Assembly: GCF_965222285.1 (NCBI RefSeq)
Contig: NZ_OZ244942.1
Span: 2,108,001 to 2,172,000, forward strand
DNA length: 64,000 nt
From: Tepidicaulis sp002389665
Lineage (GTDB): Bacteria; Pseudomonadota; Alphaproteobacteria; Parvibaculales; Parvibaculaceae
Direction: 5' to 3'
Shown: piece by piece, positions 40,315-49,169 of the stretch
Layout: each line of letters opens with the position of its first letter
How positions within the stretch are numbered: the first letter of the stretch is position 1
Made by a program: the position numbers and the translations under genes
The notes under the pieces: generated by a model
The model's input: only the letters and a program-made list of their open reading frames with translations
Databases searched by the model: none
What the model was told of the DNA's origin: nothing

Positions 40315-41502
40315 TTACGCGGCCGCCACTTCCGGCCGCACCTCATAATTGCCGTAATAGCCTTGAATGGCATTCTGGCGTTGATAGAAACCGGCATGCA
40401 CTGCGCCGATCAGCTCCGGCACAAATCCAGCGACCGAATGCTGGGGCACGAAATCGAGAACTTCGCGGATCTTGCGGAAGGAAACCCGGTAATTACGGGG
40501 ATCCGACCCATGCTCCACGAAATTCACTTTACCGTCGATGTGCTTGAGAATCTCTTCGATGATCATCGCTTTGGTGTAGTTGTTCTCATCCGAGCCGACA
40601 TTGAACACCTCGCCGCGCACCTTGGTTTCATCCGCTTCCAGCACACGGATCACGGCACCGGCAATATCGCGCACATGGCAATAGGGCCGCCATGTATCTT
40701 TGTCATAAACGTCGAGAGCTTCGCCGCGCGCCAAGGCTGCGGTAAACTCGTTCACCGTAAGATCGAAACGCATGCGCGGGCTTAAGCCAAACGCCGTCGA
40801 AATGCGCAGGATAGTCGGTATGAAATCAGCTTTATCCGCATGCGTTAGAATGTACTTTTCAAACGCCACTTTTGTTTCCGCATAAATCGAAAGCGGCTTC
40901 AACTCGGCCTCTTCCGTCGCAGGGTCATCGGAGGTGCGCATGCCGTAGTTCGAGCATGTGGAGGTAAAAACGAATTTATGGATGCCGCGGCCTTTCATCG
41001 CTTCGAAAAGCGCCTCGCTGCCTCCGCCATTCACGGACCGGGTCAGCTCCGGATATTTCTTGGAAATCGGATCGCCGACCAGCGACGCAAGCAGCACGAC
41101 GTCCGTCACCCCGTCCAGCGCCCGGTCCAATACGGCCTGGTCACGCATATCCCCGAACACAAAGCTAAATCCGGGCTCGTCGAACAGCCCTTCCACCGAC
41201 AGCGAATTGGCATAAAGGAAGTTGTCCAGAACACGCACGCCGTAGCCTTGCTTCAAGAGCTCGCGCACCATCACCGCGCCGACATATCCTGCACCGCCCA
41301 CCACAAGCACCTGGCGCGCCCGCAGCGGGCCCCGCTGCGCCTCACGCTCAAGCCGGCTCATCGTATCCTGCAGCGCTTCAACCGCGCGCGCGGCATCACC
41401 CGCTTTCAGCCAATTGGCGCAAGCGGAAAGAGCCGCCCTATAGACGGCTTCGTCGGCAAGAGGATTGGCTGACACAGGCGGGCGGGAATCGTTCGATGCC
41501 AT
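40315..41502 (-). CDS. Extended SDR-family sugar epimerase/dehydratase
   Basis: 395 residues. A 65-residue N-terminal extension precedes the Rossmann motif VLVVGGAGYVGAVMVRELLKQG. The active site shows STCSNYG and YAETK (YxxxK). The catalytic block resembles NAD-dependent epimerases more than the 4,6-dehydratase LegB, which usually shows STDEVYG and a threonine-Asp-Glu triad. As the first gene of the operon it may supply a modified sugar precursor, or act as the dehydratase. The N-terminal extension (helical, Ala-rich) is of unknown function. Confidence 0.75.
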   Translation of the reverse strand: MASNDSRPPVSANPLADEAVYRAALSACANWLKAGDAARAVEALQDTMSRLEREAQRGPLRARQVLVVGGAGYVGAVMVRELLKQGYGVRVLDNFLYANSLSVEGLFDEPGFSFVFGDMRDQAVLDRALDGVTDVVLLASLVGDPISKKYPELTRSVNGGGSEALFEAMKGRGIHKFVFTSTCSNYGMRTSDDPATEEAELKPLSIYAETKVAFEKYILTHADKADFIPTILRISTAFGLSPRMRFDLTVNEFTAALARGEALDVYDKDTWRPYCHVRDIAGAVIRVLEADETKVRGEVFNVGSDENNYTKAMIIEEILKHIDGKVNFVEHGSDPRNYRVSFRKIREVLDFVPQHSVAGFVPELIGAVHAGFYQRQNAIQGYYGNYEVRPEVAAA

Positions 41503-41666
41503 TCATCTCTCCGTGGCCAGAAGTCTCCGGCGGGATCGCCGGTCTTTGGGAGAAAAGATGCGCTTGTTAATGTTAATAAGCCGTAAAGTAGCTGAGAAAA
41601 TCCCCGGATTTCCAGGAAATAGAACCGCTTTTATGGTTTCTGAACCGTAAACGCCAACAAATGGAT

Positions 41667-41688
41667 GTTTGGGCGCATCCGCCCAAAC
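41667..41688. promoter_or_regulatory. Perfect hairpin in the leg-operon upstream region
   Basis: GTTTGGGCG-CATC-CGCCCAAAC is a 9-bp perfect stem with a 4-base loop, about 165 bases before the SDR start in the 330-base gap to the ferredoxin gene. No T-run follows on either strand, so it is not a plain terminator. It may be an operator or leader structure. No other motif in the gap could be named. Confidence 0.45.
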
Positions 41689-41783
41689 GGTCTCAGAATT
41701 TATCTGTGAGAATTGCTTTTACGTAAACGGACTTGCGAACGGCACACAGGCCAAACCGCCCCGAACCTGACCGGCAGGGACTA

Positions 41784-41826
41784 AAAAGAAAAAGCCGCTC
41801 CGAGACGCACGGAAACGGCCTTTTCT
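41784..41826 (-). terminator. Terminator of the ferredoxin gene
   Basis: On the minus strand, just past the ferredoxin stop, AAAAGGCCGTTTCCG pairs imperfectly with CGGAGCGGCTTTTT, and a T-rich tail (TTTTTCTTTTT) follows. Confidence 0.7.
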
Positions 41827-41833
41827 CAGAAAA

Positions 41834-42154
41834 TCAGAACTGCTTCTCGGGCAGGTCGACGACGAGGCCGTCGATTTCGTCGGTGACCTTGATCTGGCAG
41901 GACAGGCGGCTGTTGTCGCGCACGTCGAAGGCGAAGTCGAGCATGTCTTCTTCCATCTGCTCGGCCGTGCCCGTCTTGTCGAGCCAGTCCTTGCCCACAT
42001 AAACGTGGCAGGTCGCGCAGGCACAGGCGCCGCCGCAATCGGCATCGATGCCGGGAACGGAGTTCTTCACGGCCGCTTCCATCACGGTCATGCCGTTTTC
42101 GGCCTCGACCGTGTGTTTGGTGCCGTCATGCTCGATAAAGGTGATCTTTGCCAT
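41834..42154 (-). CDS. 2Fe-2S ferredoxin, adrenodoxin type
   Basis: 106 residues. Cluster ligands in DADCGGACACATCHVYVG and the C of RLSCQIKVT; the C-terminal DEIDGLVVDLPEKQF is typical of adrenodoxin-like ferredoxins. The ATG at 42154 (MAKITFIEHDGTK) fits the family start; the frame extends upstream without support. It stands alone with its own terminator. Such ferredoxins serve P450s or iron-sulphur assembly. Iron-sulphur assembly is less likely because no isc/hsc genes lie near. Confidence 0.92.
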   Translation of the reverse strand: MAKITFIEHDGTKHTVEAENGMTVMEAAVKNSVPGIDADCGGACACATCHVYVGKDWLDKTGTAEQMEEDMLDFAFDVRDNSRLSCQIKVTDEIDGLVVDLPEKQF

Positions 42155-42441
42155 TGTCTTTTTATCGCCGTCTTTGGATGCCGGAAAAGTTGCCGCCGCC
42201 TCCCTGACCGCAGCCCCTCTTACATAATTGACGCCGGCTCGCCTTTTCAAGGCCTTCCCCTTGAGCTTTGCGCCCCGGGAAGCCTGCCAGCACCTTGTTC
42301 GAGGAGGGGCTTATCACGCCTCTTTGCCCAGCGTCCAGCCACTTTTCCCCGCCCTTTTGGCCTCGCCCCGGCGCTCTCATGGTCATTTCGCCGCAGGCCG
42401 GTTAAAACGGGCGCTACTCAAAAACGGAAACGGTTCGGTCC

Positions 42442-43563
42442 ATGACATCCCCCTCTTATGAAAGCGAAGCTGACTGCGTGGTCATCGGCGCGGGCGTCAT
42501 CGGCCTCGCCGTCGCCCGCGCGCTTGCCCGCAAGGGCCGGGAGGTGATCGTGCTGGAAAAGGCCGGGCAGATCGGCACTGAAACCTCCTCCCACAATTCG
42601 GAAGTCATTCATGCCGGGATCTATTATCCCGAAGGCAGCCTGAAGGCGCGCACCTGCGTGGAGGGGAAAGAACGCCTCTACCGCTATCTTGCCGAGCGGA
42701 ACATCGCCCACCGGCGCTGCGGCAAGCTTATCGCCGCGGCGACGAAAGAGCAGGAAGGCGCGCTTGCCGCCATCCGGCAAAAAGCGGCGGTAAACGGCGT
42801 CACCGATCTTGAAAGCCTCACCGCCCGCCAGGCAAAAGCGCTGGAACCGGCGCTTGCCTGCGAGGCGGCGCTCCTTTCCCCCTCCACCGGCATTCTGGAC
42901 ACCCATGGCTATATGCTGGCCCTGCAGGGGGATCTGGAAGACAGAGGCGGCATGATCGCCTTCGGCGCGCCGCTTTTGAAAGCGGCCCGGCTCAAGGATG
43001 GGTATGGGCTGGAGGTGGGCGGCGCGGCGCCCATGCGCCTTAAAGCCCGCTGTCTCGTCAATGCGGCAGGTTTTAGCGCGCCGGACCTTGCCCGTAAGAT
43101 CGAAGGGCTGAATGCCGCCCATGTGCCCCCAGCCTATTACGCCAAGGGCAATTATTTCACGCTACCCAGCAAAGCCCCCTTCTCCCGGCTTATCTACCCG
43201 GTGCCGGAGGCGGCGGGCCTTGGCATTCACCTCACCCTCGATTTGGGCGGCCAGGCCCGTTTCGGGCCGGATGTGGAATGGGTGGAGGGCCCGGACTATT
43301 CAGTAGATGCGGCGCGGGGGGAGCGCTTTTACGGCGCCATCCGCACCTATTGGCCGGGGCTGGAAGAGGGCGCGCTGCAGCCGGGCTATGCGGGCATCCG
43401 GCCGAAAATCCAGGCGCCGGGCGAACCGGCGCGCGACTTTCTTCTCTCCGGGCCCGCCGATCACGGGCTCGAAGGCTTGCTCAATCTCTTCGGGATCGAA
43501 AGCCCAGGCATCACCGCCTCCCTCGCCCTTGCGGAAGAAGCGGTCTTGCGCCTGGAGCTTTAA
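42442..43563 (+). CDS. LhgO-like FAD-dependent oxidoreductase
   Basis: 373 residues. DAO-fold FAD motif CVVIGAGVIGLAVARALARKGREVIVLEKAG, followed by GTETSSHNSEVIHAGIYYPEGSLKA, the signature of L-2-hydroxyglutarate oxidase-like proteins. NAAGFSAPDLARKIEG and YFTLPSKAPFSRLIYPVPE continue the pattern. It probably oxidises a 2-hydroxyacid such as L-2-hydroxyglutarate. It stands alone on the plus strand; its stop lies 3 bases from the convergent Hpt gene. Confidence 0.85.
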   Translation: MTSPSYESEADCVVIGAGVIGLAVARALARKGREVIVLEKAGQIGTETSSHNSEVIHAGIYYPEGSLKARTCVEGKERLYRYLAERNIAHRRCGKLIAAATKEQEGALAAIRQKAAVNGVTDLESLTARQAKALEPALACEAALLSPSTGILDTHGYMLALQGDLEDRGGMIAFGAPLLKAARLKDGYGLEVGGAAPMRLKARCLVNAAGFSAPDLARKIEGLNAAHVPPAYYAKGNYFTLPSKAPFSRLIYPVPEAAGLGIHLTLDLGGQARFGPDVEWVEGPDYSVDAARGERFYGAIRTYWPGLEEGALQPGYAGIRPKIQAPGEPARDFLLSGPADHGLEGLLNLFGIESPGITASLALAEEAVLRLEL

Positions 43564-43566
43564 GGA

Positions 43567-43962
43567 TCAGCTCGCGAGCAAAAGATCGATATAAGCCGTC
43601 GCCGTATCGAGCTGGGCTTCGATCTCGCCGATCGCTTTGAGCCGGGCGTCCTGCGCGCCTGCGCCAAGGCTCTCCGCGCCCTCACAGACCTGGGCCACCG
43701 CCCAAGCGCCGACCGCCTTCGCCGAGCCCTTCAGGCTGTGCGCCGCGCGGTGCCAGTCCTGATCGCTTTCCGCGTCCCGCATCCGGCTCACATAAACCCG
43801 CGCCTGCTGGCAAAAAAGGCCCAGCAGCTCCGATTCCAGATTACGGTCGCCCATCGTGTAACGGGAAAGATGAACCAGATCGACCGGCCGTCCCGCGCCG
43901 CCGGAAATTCCGTTCAGGCCTGCCAAGGCCTCAGCCTCACTGGCGATAGACATATCCTTCAT
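43567..43962 (-). CDS. Hpt-domain phosphotransfer protein
   Basis: 131 residues. The Hpt signature is RAAHSLKGSAKAVGAWAVAQVCEGAESLG, with the phosphorylatable His in HSLKGSA. The domain covers about residues 25-128 and there is no kinase part, so it is a stand-alone phosphotransfer protein in a multistep relay. The ATG at 43962 has GAGGGG upstream; an extension to 44130 is possible but lies in a low-GC region that looks like promoter. The upstream A/T-rich region contains TTAA-type boxes. Partner kinase and regulator are not in the window. Confidence 0.82.
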   Translation of the reverse strand: MKDMSIASEAEALAGLNGISGGAGRPVDLVHLSRYTMGDRNLESELLGLFCQQARVYVSRMRDAESDQDWHRAAHSLKGSAKAVGAWAVAQVCEGAESLGAGAQDARLKAIGEIEAQLDTATAYIDLLLAS

Positions 43963-44093
43963 ACTCAAAAGCCCCTCGAGAAACGCCACTACTGCCCAGG
44001 CACAAATCCGAACACGAATGAATAATGTGCCTTCAGCGCACTCTACCGCGCAATTGCCTTCTAAATACTTAGCTCCAATCGTTTTGGCACAGT

Positions 44094-44108
44094 TTAAAAA
44101 ACGTTTAA
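44094..44108. promoter_or_regulatory. Possible CtrA-type box upstream of the Hpt gene
   Basis: TTAAAAAACGTTTAA fits TTAA-N7-TTAA. The region 44080-44200 is strongly A/T-rich, so the match could be chance; several other TTAA pairs there have 4- or 6-base spacing. Confidence 0.3.
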
Positions 44109-44245
44109 TTCTCCTTAAAACTTTAAACAATTAAATCTCGATTTGTTTACGAATGACTCTATTTACTGTGCAAAATAGTTAATCATTATTAACAAACGGC
44201 CGTTTTTATCTTGCGCCTAAAGTTAAGGCTTGGTAAAAATAACAA

Positions 44246-44324
44246 ACGGGGCACCAACAGCCTCGTGAATCGTCAAGAACCCCTCGTAGTGCCCCCGGCG
44301 CCCCCCCACGCCGGGGGCTTTCGT
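44246..44324 (+). ncRNA. Candidate small RNA with intrinsic terminator
   Basis: In the 490-base gap between the Hpt gene and the next gene, a perfect 10-bp hairpin (GCCCCCGGCG / CGCCGGGGGC, 44291-44318) is followed by TTTCGTTT. It belongs to no plus-strand gene. Upstream, TTGCGC (44211-44216) and TAAAAA (44234-44239) with a 17-base spacer could be a promoter, giving an RNA of about 80 bases. A 10-base direct repeat TAACAAACGG occurs at 44190-44199 and 44240-44249. No reading frame of note is present. Transcription is inferred. Confidence 0.45.
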
Positions 44325-44450
44325 TTGCAGAGCGCCGTCGTTGCAGGGCACAGACCAAGGAAGCACCGCGCGCCAAGGCGCGCTGCCACACTTCAAGTCT
44401 CAGATTGTTAGGATGCTTTTCCGCGCGCGTTCCACGCGGCAGGAAAATCG

Positions 44451-44837
44451 TCAGGCTTTCGGTTTTGCCGACCCCAGCACTTTATAGCCTTCCGCCGTCA
44501 GCTTGCAGACCAGCCAGTCTTTCTTGATCGGGTTCTTGAACCAGGGCTCCGCCCAGCCCCGCTCGATGCAGGAGCGGATGGTGCGAATGTCGATCTCCTG
44601 CCCCTCATCATCGAACAAAGGCAGCTTGCCGCCCGGCTGTTTCAACCCGCGAATGAGATAGCGCGTCTGCGCCCAGGTGGGTTTGTGGGAAAAGCGTGCT
44701 TCGTGAGCCTGCGGGCCGTGCCCCGTGCCGGCAGCAGAGGCAGAATCCCCGCCGCCGTCCGGAAAATCGCTCCCGGAACGGACGGCTTCCTCCGCCGCTC
44801 CCGGAATGGCCCCAAAGCGCTGCCGCTCATCTGCCAT
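44451..44837 (-). CDS. Conserved-looking small protein, unknown
   Basis: 128 residues. The N-terminal half is disordered (Ala, Gly, Asp). The C-terminal half is ordered: RYLIRGLKQPGGKLPLFDDEGQEIDIRTIRSCIERGWAEPWFKNPIKKDWLVCKLTAEGYKVL, which looks like a winged-helix-like fold. GGAG lies before the ATG at 44837. I do not recognise the family. It may bind nucleic acid, but nothing in the context supports this. Confidence 0.6.
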   Translation of the reverse strand: MADERQRFGAIPGAAEEAVRSGSDFPDGGGDSASAAGTGHGPQAHEARFSHKPTWAQTRYLIRGLKQPGGKLPLFDDEGQEIDIRTIRSCIERGWAEPWFKNPIKKDWLVCKLTAEGYKVLGSAKPKA

Positions 44838-44965
44838 ATCAGCCTCCCAGGCCAAGGTCTCAAGGCTTATTGGGAAACCATCTTGAAACCTCGGGCAACG
44901 GGACGCAAGAGCAACCGCGCCCGGCTAAAAGGCGCGGACCCCCGCTCATTCCAGCGCCTACCTTC

Positions 44966-45298
44966 TCAGGGCGAAATGCGCAGCGACTGAATTTGCCCAC
45001 CCTTCAGCCCGAAATCGAACGTCAGCATGATCGGCGTACCGGGAAAATCACCCGCTACCTCCGCCCGCACGCGGCAATCACTGTCTTCGGCATCAACGAC
45101 AGCCCGAGGCAGCGGCACCGCCTTGGCGGCGATCGCCGCACTGAGAATCCATGCCCTGATTTCTTCACGCCCGCGATGCGTGCGGTTCTCGTCGAAAACC
45201 TCCGCATCCGGCGCGAAGGGCGCAAGAATGGCGTCCGCATCCAGCCGGGCGCTGGCTTCCATATAATCGGCAACGGGTTGGGGGAGCGTAATCGTCAT
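44966..45298 (-). CDS. SnoaL/NTF2-like small protein
   Basis: 110 residues. The pattern ADYMEASARLDADAILAPFAPDAEVFDENRTHRGREEIRAWI is the NTF2/SnoaL-type opening, and a beta-rich end follows (IMLTFDFGLKGGQIQSLRI). AAGGAAGG precedes the ATG at 45298. It diverges from the HxlR regulator at 45382, which probably controls it. Substrate unknown. Confidence 0.78.
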   Translation of the reverse strand: MTITLPQPVADYMEASARLDADAILAPFAPDAEVFDENRTHRGREEIRAWILSAAIAAKAVPLPRAVVDAEDSDCRVRAEVAGDFPGTPIMLTFDFGLKGGQIQSLRISP

Positions 45299-45381
45299 GA
45301 CATGCCTTCCTTTTCTCAGGCGCGTTCTCAGGCGCGGCGTGAAAGATTGCCGGGCCTCATACATGCCGCTAGGCTTGGAAC

Positions 45382-45795
45382 ATGACAAGAACGCACGAAA
45401 AGGTAACTGACAGACCTCCAGGTAAGCGCCCCGATTACACGGCGGAGCTTGCAGCGAGAGGCATCGAAAACGTGCTGCAGGTCATCGGCGGCAGATGGAA
45501 ACTCGTCATCCTCTTCCAGCTCTTCGGCGGCAAGACCCTGCGCTTTTCCGAACTCGAACGCGCCATCCCCGGCATCTCGCAAAAAATGCTCATCCAGCAA
45601 TTGCGCCAGCTGGAAAAGGACGAAGTCGTCACCCGCACCGTCCACCCGGAAGTCCCGCCCCGCGTGGAATACCGTCTCACCGATTGGGGCCAATCCCTCT
45701 GCCCCGCCCTCGACAGCCTTTTAATGTGGGCAGAAGCCGCCTCCGGCGAAAAACGCGAAGCACTGTTGAACTTGAATGGGGCGGACAGTGAATGA
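45382..45795 (+). CDS. HxlR-family transcription regulator
   Basis: 137 residues, winged helix-turn-helix of the HxlR type: ENVLQVIGGRWKLVILFQLFGGKTLRFSELERAIPGISQKMLIQQLRQLEKDEVVTRTVHPEVPPRVEYRLTDWGQSL, a near-textbook match. HxlR proteins often respond to reactive electrophiles or oxidants. It is transcribed away from the SnoaL-like gene, whose promoter lies in the 83-base gap. Confidence 0.92.
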   Translation: MTRTHEKVTDRPPGKRPDYTAELAARGIENVLQVIGGRWKLVILFQLFGGKTLRFSELERAIPGISQKMLIQQLRQLEKDEVVTRTVHPEVPPRVEYRLTDWGQSLCPALDSLLMWAEAASGEKREALLNLNGADSE

Positions 45796-45965
45796 ATTTT
45801 CCGGCGGCAAGCTGACGCACGAGCGATTACGGTGTCACGCACATCTTTCTAAACGGAAAATCTCTAAGCGCTGACATTCATCCACCATATCAGCTTCCCA
45901 GCCACCCCTCCGAGGCGTGTTGGGAGATTTGTGCGGGCCCTTAAGGGCAACGAGGCAAGCCCCCC

Positions 45966-48900
45966 TCAAAATTTCAGCGTCAGCCGGGCGGTGAGGCCGT
46001 GGTCCTCAGCCTCGTCCGAAAGCTGGCCCTGATAGGCGACGCTAAGGCCAGCATCCGCTGAAATCGCGCCGCTAAGGCCCGCTTCCATCACGAGGCTGTC
46101 TTCGGCAATCGGCGCGCCGTCGATGGCAAAGCCGGTGCCGCCGGCAAAAGCATTGATGCTTGAGGCGTTTGTATCGCCGAACGCATGTTGCCAGCCCGCC
46201 ATGAGGCCGAGCGTGAGTTCTTTACCCTCTGCCGTGAACGGCTTGTCGGCGCGAAGACCGAGCGTCGAATAGACCGTCTCGGTCGTGGCGCTTTGAACGC
46301 TGAGCGCGGCGGCACCGCCCGTCTCGCTGAAACCGTCCGCATCGAGAGTGAGATAGGCAAGGCTTGCGAAAGGCTCAAGCTCGGCCATTGCCGTTTTCAA
46401 GCGGTAGCCCGCTTCCCCATAGGCCTGGAAGAGCCGGGCATCGTACTCGGCGGTCAGGTTATCGGTGAGCCCGCCGCCGCTGACCTGACGCGCGCTTTCA
46501 ATATCATGGAAGGAATAGGAAAGCCCCGTGCGCAGCCCAAGCGCGCCAAGCTGCGTGCCTGCATAAGCGCCGAGGTGATAATCATTGCTTTCGGCGGAAG
46601 AGGCGCGGGCATCCGCATCCATATCCGTCTGTCCGGCGCCTGCCATCAGCCCGAGGCGCCAGCCTTCGAAAGCCCCCTCGCCGATTTGCGCATCCGCGCC
46701 GAACAGCACGCCGCGCGCGCGCCGGTCGGTTTCCGCCGCATTGCCATCGCTATCGGTACCGCCCCAGGCGCCATAGGCGCTCGCCCAGAAGACCGTGCCT
46801 TCATAGGTTTCGGGCACGGGCATGGGCCCGCCCTCACCATTATAGGCAACGGCAACGGGCGCTGCCGCCCCCGCCCCGCCAAAACCCGCGCGTGTGCGCG
46901 CGCCAAGGGCCTGGCGCACATGCTTGCCCCCTTCCAGAAGCGCGCCGCTCATCGAGGCATGGACTTCACCGGAAAGAAGATCGAGATTTTGCTGCAGGCC
47001 CGCCGCGTTGCCGCTCAAGGCAAGCGCGCTCCACACCGCGCCGCTGCCAAGGCTCTCCGCACCGTTCGCCGTGCTCGCCTGGTTCGCGCTATTGGCCAGG
47101 CTGGCAAAGCTTGTGTCGTTGCGCACAAGGGCGAGCGTCACATCATTGCCGTCCCCGCCCGTATAACCGACGGCAGGGGTGAGAAAGAGGAGGTTGCTCG
47201 TGACAGCGGCAAATGTGCCCGTCACCGCGCCCGCGCTTTGCTTGTCGATAATCGTATAAGGCCCGCTCAGCGGCCCCCAGCTTGCAAAAGTCGCGGGAGA
47301 CGCCGTCACTTCCAGGCTCGCGCCGGAAATATCGACCGTGCCTTGCACGATCACCTTGTCCGCCGCGCTGGGCGAAGCCTCAATGGCAAGCGTGCCGCTA
47401 TTCACGTAATTGCCGCTGACGGTCTGCGTGCCGATGGAATTGCCCGGCGCATGGCGCGCGCCTGACGCCAGCATTACATCCCCGCCGATCGTGCCCGTAC
47501 CGCCCAGCGCCGCGCCCGAAGCCACATTCACGTCGCCGCCCAGGGAGCCGAGACCGCCGACACCGACGACAAGCGTGCCCGCCGTGACATTGGCCGTGCC
47601 GGTATAAGCAGACCCGTTGCCGACGATGCTGAGCGTGCCCGTGCCCGTCTTGGAAAAATTGCCGGTGCCGGTGATGGCGCCGGTGAGCGCGGCATCATTG
47701 CCATCGGTATTCACGGTGCCGCCGCCCGCACCGAAATTCACGGGCGCGCCGATCTGCAGATTCGTGCCGTCGATGAGCAACGTACCGCCGGTGAAATTCG
47801 CCGCGCCGCCCGCGCAGGCAAGCGCCGCCGCGCTTTTAGCGACGAAAGTGCCGCCGCTTCCCAGCAAACCGCTGCCGCCGCTGCAAATGCTCAGCGCCAC
47901 AGGTGAATCGCCGACCGCCGCGGTGCCGTTTGCCGTCAAAAGCCCCGTGACGGGATCGATGGTGAAGGCATTCACACGGTCACTCGCCCCTTGCGAGGAG
48001 ACATAAAGAAAGGACCCGTCCGGTGAAACGGCCACGCCATTCGCCTGCGGACCCGCCGCCGTGACCGCAACCGTTGTGTCGGTCGCCGCGTTGACGATGC
48101 TGACATTCCCCGTCGTCCGGTTCGCGACATAGACGAAGCGCCCGTCCGGACTGACTGCCACGCTGTCCGGCCCGCGGCCGAGCGTGCCGCCGAAATCGAG
48201 GCCGATGGTCGCCGACACGGTGTTGGTGCCTGCATCGATGATCGAGAGCGTGTCGTCGGTGAAATTGGTGACATAGAGCCGGGACCCGTCCGGCGAGACG
48301 GCGATACCGAGCGGCTGATCGCCGACCGTAACATTGGTGAGGACATTGTTGGTCGTAGTGTCGATCACGACGAGCCGGTCCAGAGATTGGTCGACGGCAT
48401 AAACACGGCTGCCATCCGGCGAAATGCTGATCTGGCGCAGCCCGCTGCCCCCGCCCGTATCGATATTCGTGACGGCGCTAAGCGCGCCCGTTGCCGCATC
48501 GACGTTGAAGACATCGACGCTGCCGCTGCCATTGGAGACATAGGCCCGCGTGCCATTGGTGTTGAACGTCACACCGCTCGGCTGCGCGGCCGTCGCAACC
48601 GAACTGACGACCGTATTGGTCGCCGTATCGATCACATAAACCCGGTTGGTATTACGTGCCGGCGCATAGACATAAGCCTGGTCGCCGCGCACCTTAACGG
48701 TGAGCAAGGTCGTGCCCACACCGTTTACCGTGGCCACCACACTGGCCGTGCCATCCGCTGCCAATTCCAGGCCCGAAACGGTGTCATCGTTGAAATTGGG
48801 CACATAAAGGAAGAGCCCCTCTTGCGCCTCAGCCGCGCCTGCGCAAAGGCCTGCAGCCAGGATCAGCGTGGCGGCGCTTGCCTGCCGCCGCAAAGCGCGG

Positions 48901-48986
48901 CAGTGCCGCGATGTATGAAACAACTTGCCGTGAAAAGACGCCGCGCCGCTATCCCCAGCAGAACGTCGGGTGTCTTGCTCTGCCAT
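45966..48986 (-). CDS. Autotransporter with YVTN beta-propeller passenger
   Basis: 1006 residues; the ATG at 48986 (MAEQDTRR) is chosen because AGGGGG lies upstream and the signal sequence follows (LRRQASAATLILAAGLCAGAAEA, cut near residue 54). Residues about 55-370 are YVTN/YncE-type propeller repeats (VYVIDTATNTVV, ISPDGSRVYAVDQ, VSPDGRFVYVANRTTGNVSIV). Residues about 400-500 are autotransporter linker repeats (GTLVVGVGGLGSLGGDVNVASGAALGGTGTIGGDV). The C-terminal 270 residues are the beta-barrel (WASAYGAWGG, ending LTLKF). It would place a seven-bladed propeller on the cell surface. No protease motif seen. Confidence 0.88.
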   Translation of the reverse strand: MAEQDTRRSAGDSGAASFHGKLFHTSRHCRALRRQASAATLILAAGLCAGAAEAQEGLFLYVPNFNDDTVSGLELAADGTASVVATVNGVGTTLLTVKVRGDQAYVYAPARNTNRVYVIDTATNTVVSSVATAAQPSGVTFNTNGTRAYVSNGSGSVDVFNVDAATGALSAVTNIDTGGGSGLRQISISPDGSRVYAVDQSLDRLVVIDTTTNNVLTNVTVGDQPLGIAVSPDGSRLYVTNFTDDTLSIIDAGTNTVSATIGLDFGGTLGRGPDSVAVSPDGRFVYVANRTTGNVSIVNAATDTTVAVTAAGPQANGVAVSPDGSFLYVSSQGASDRVNAFTIDPVTGLLTANGTAAVGDSPVALSICSGGSGLLGSGGTFVAKSAAALACAGGAANFTGGTLLIDGTNLQIGAPVNFGAGGGTVNTDGNDAALTGAITGTGNFSKTGTGTLSIVGNGSAYTGTANVTAGTLVVGVGGLGSLGGDVNVASGAALGGTGTIGGDVMLASGARHAPGNSIGTQTVSGNYVNSGTLAIEASPSAADKVIVQGTVDISGASLEVTASPATFASWGPLSGPYTIIDKQSAGAVTGTFAAVTSNLLFLTPAVGYTGGDGNDVTLALVRNDTSFASLANSANQASTANGAESLGSGAVWSALALSGNAAGLQQNLDLLSGEVHASMSGALLEGGKHVRQALGARTRAGFGGAGAAAPVAVAYNGEGGPMPVPETYEGTVFWASAYGAWGGTDSDGNAAETDRRARGVLFGADAQIGEGAFEGWRLGLMAGAGQTDMDADARASSAESNDYHLGAYAGTQLGALGLRTGLSYSFHDIESARQVSGGGLTDNLTAEYDARLFQAYGEAGYRLKTAMAELEPFASLAYLTLDADGFSETGGAAALSVQSATTETVYSTLGLRADKPFTAEGKELTLGLMAGWQHAFGDTNASSINAFAGGTGFAIDGAPIAEDSLVMEAGLSGAISADAGLSVAYQGQLSDEAEDHGLTARLTLKF

Positions 48987-49169
48987 CTCATCCCCCTGAC
49001 GCAGTGCAGATATCCTTTTTATTATTAGGTCTTTTAAGGGGTTTTCCCCGCCTGGGAAAGAAACGAGTACTGTTTTTGAAGACCTCGCGGCGCTCATTGC
49101 AGCATTGACGCCCCCCGCGCCATGGGCGAGTCTGAAAGACAATCTGTCCGGAATTCTGGGAAAACCCTC

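Noticed and set aside
44835..45920. Two similar short hairpins starting CATATCAGC (44835 and 45886)
   Set aside because: Only about 15 bases agree and the arms are 5 bases long; too weak to call a repeat family from two copies.
46185..47465. Long plus-strand open frame inside the autotransporter gene
   Set aside because: It is the opposite strand of a GC-rich repetitive gene; no ribosome-binding site or recognisable domain.
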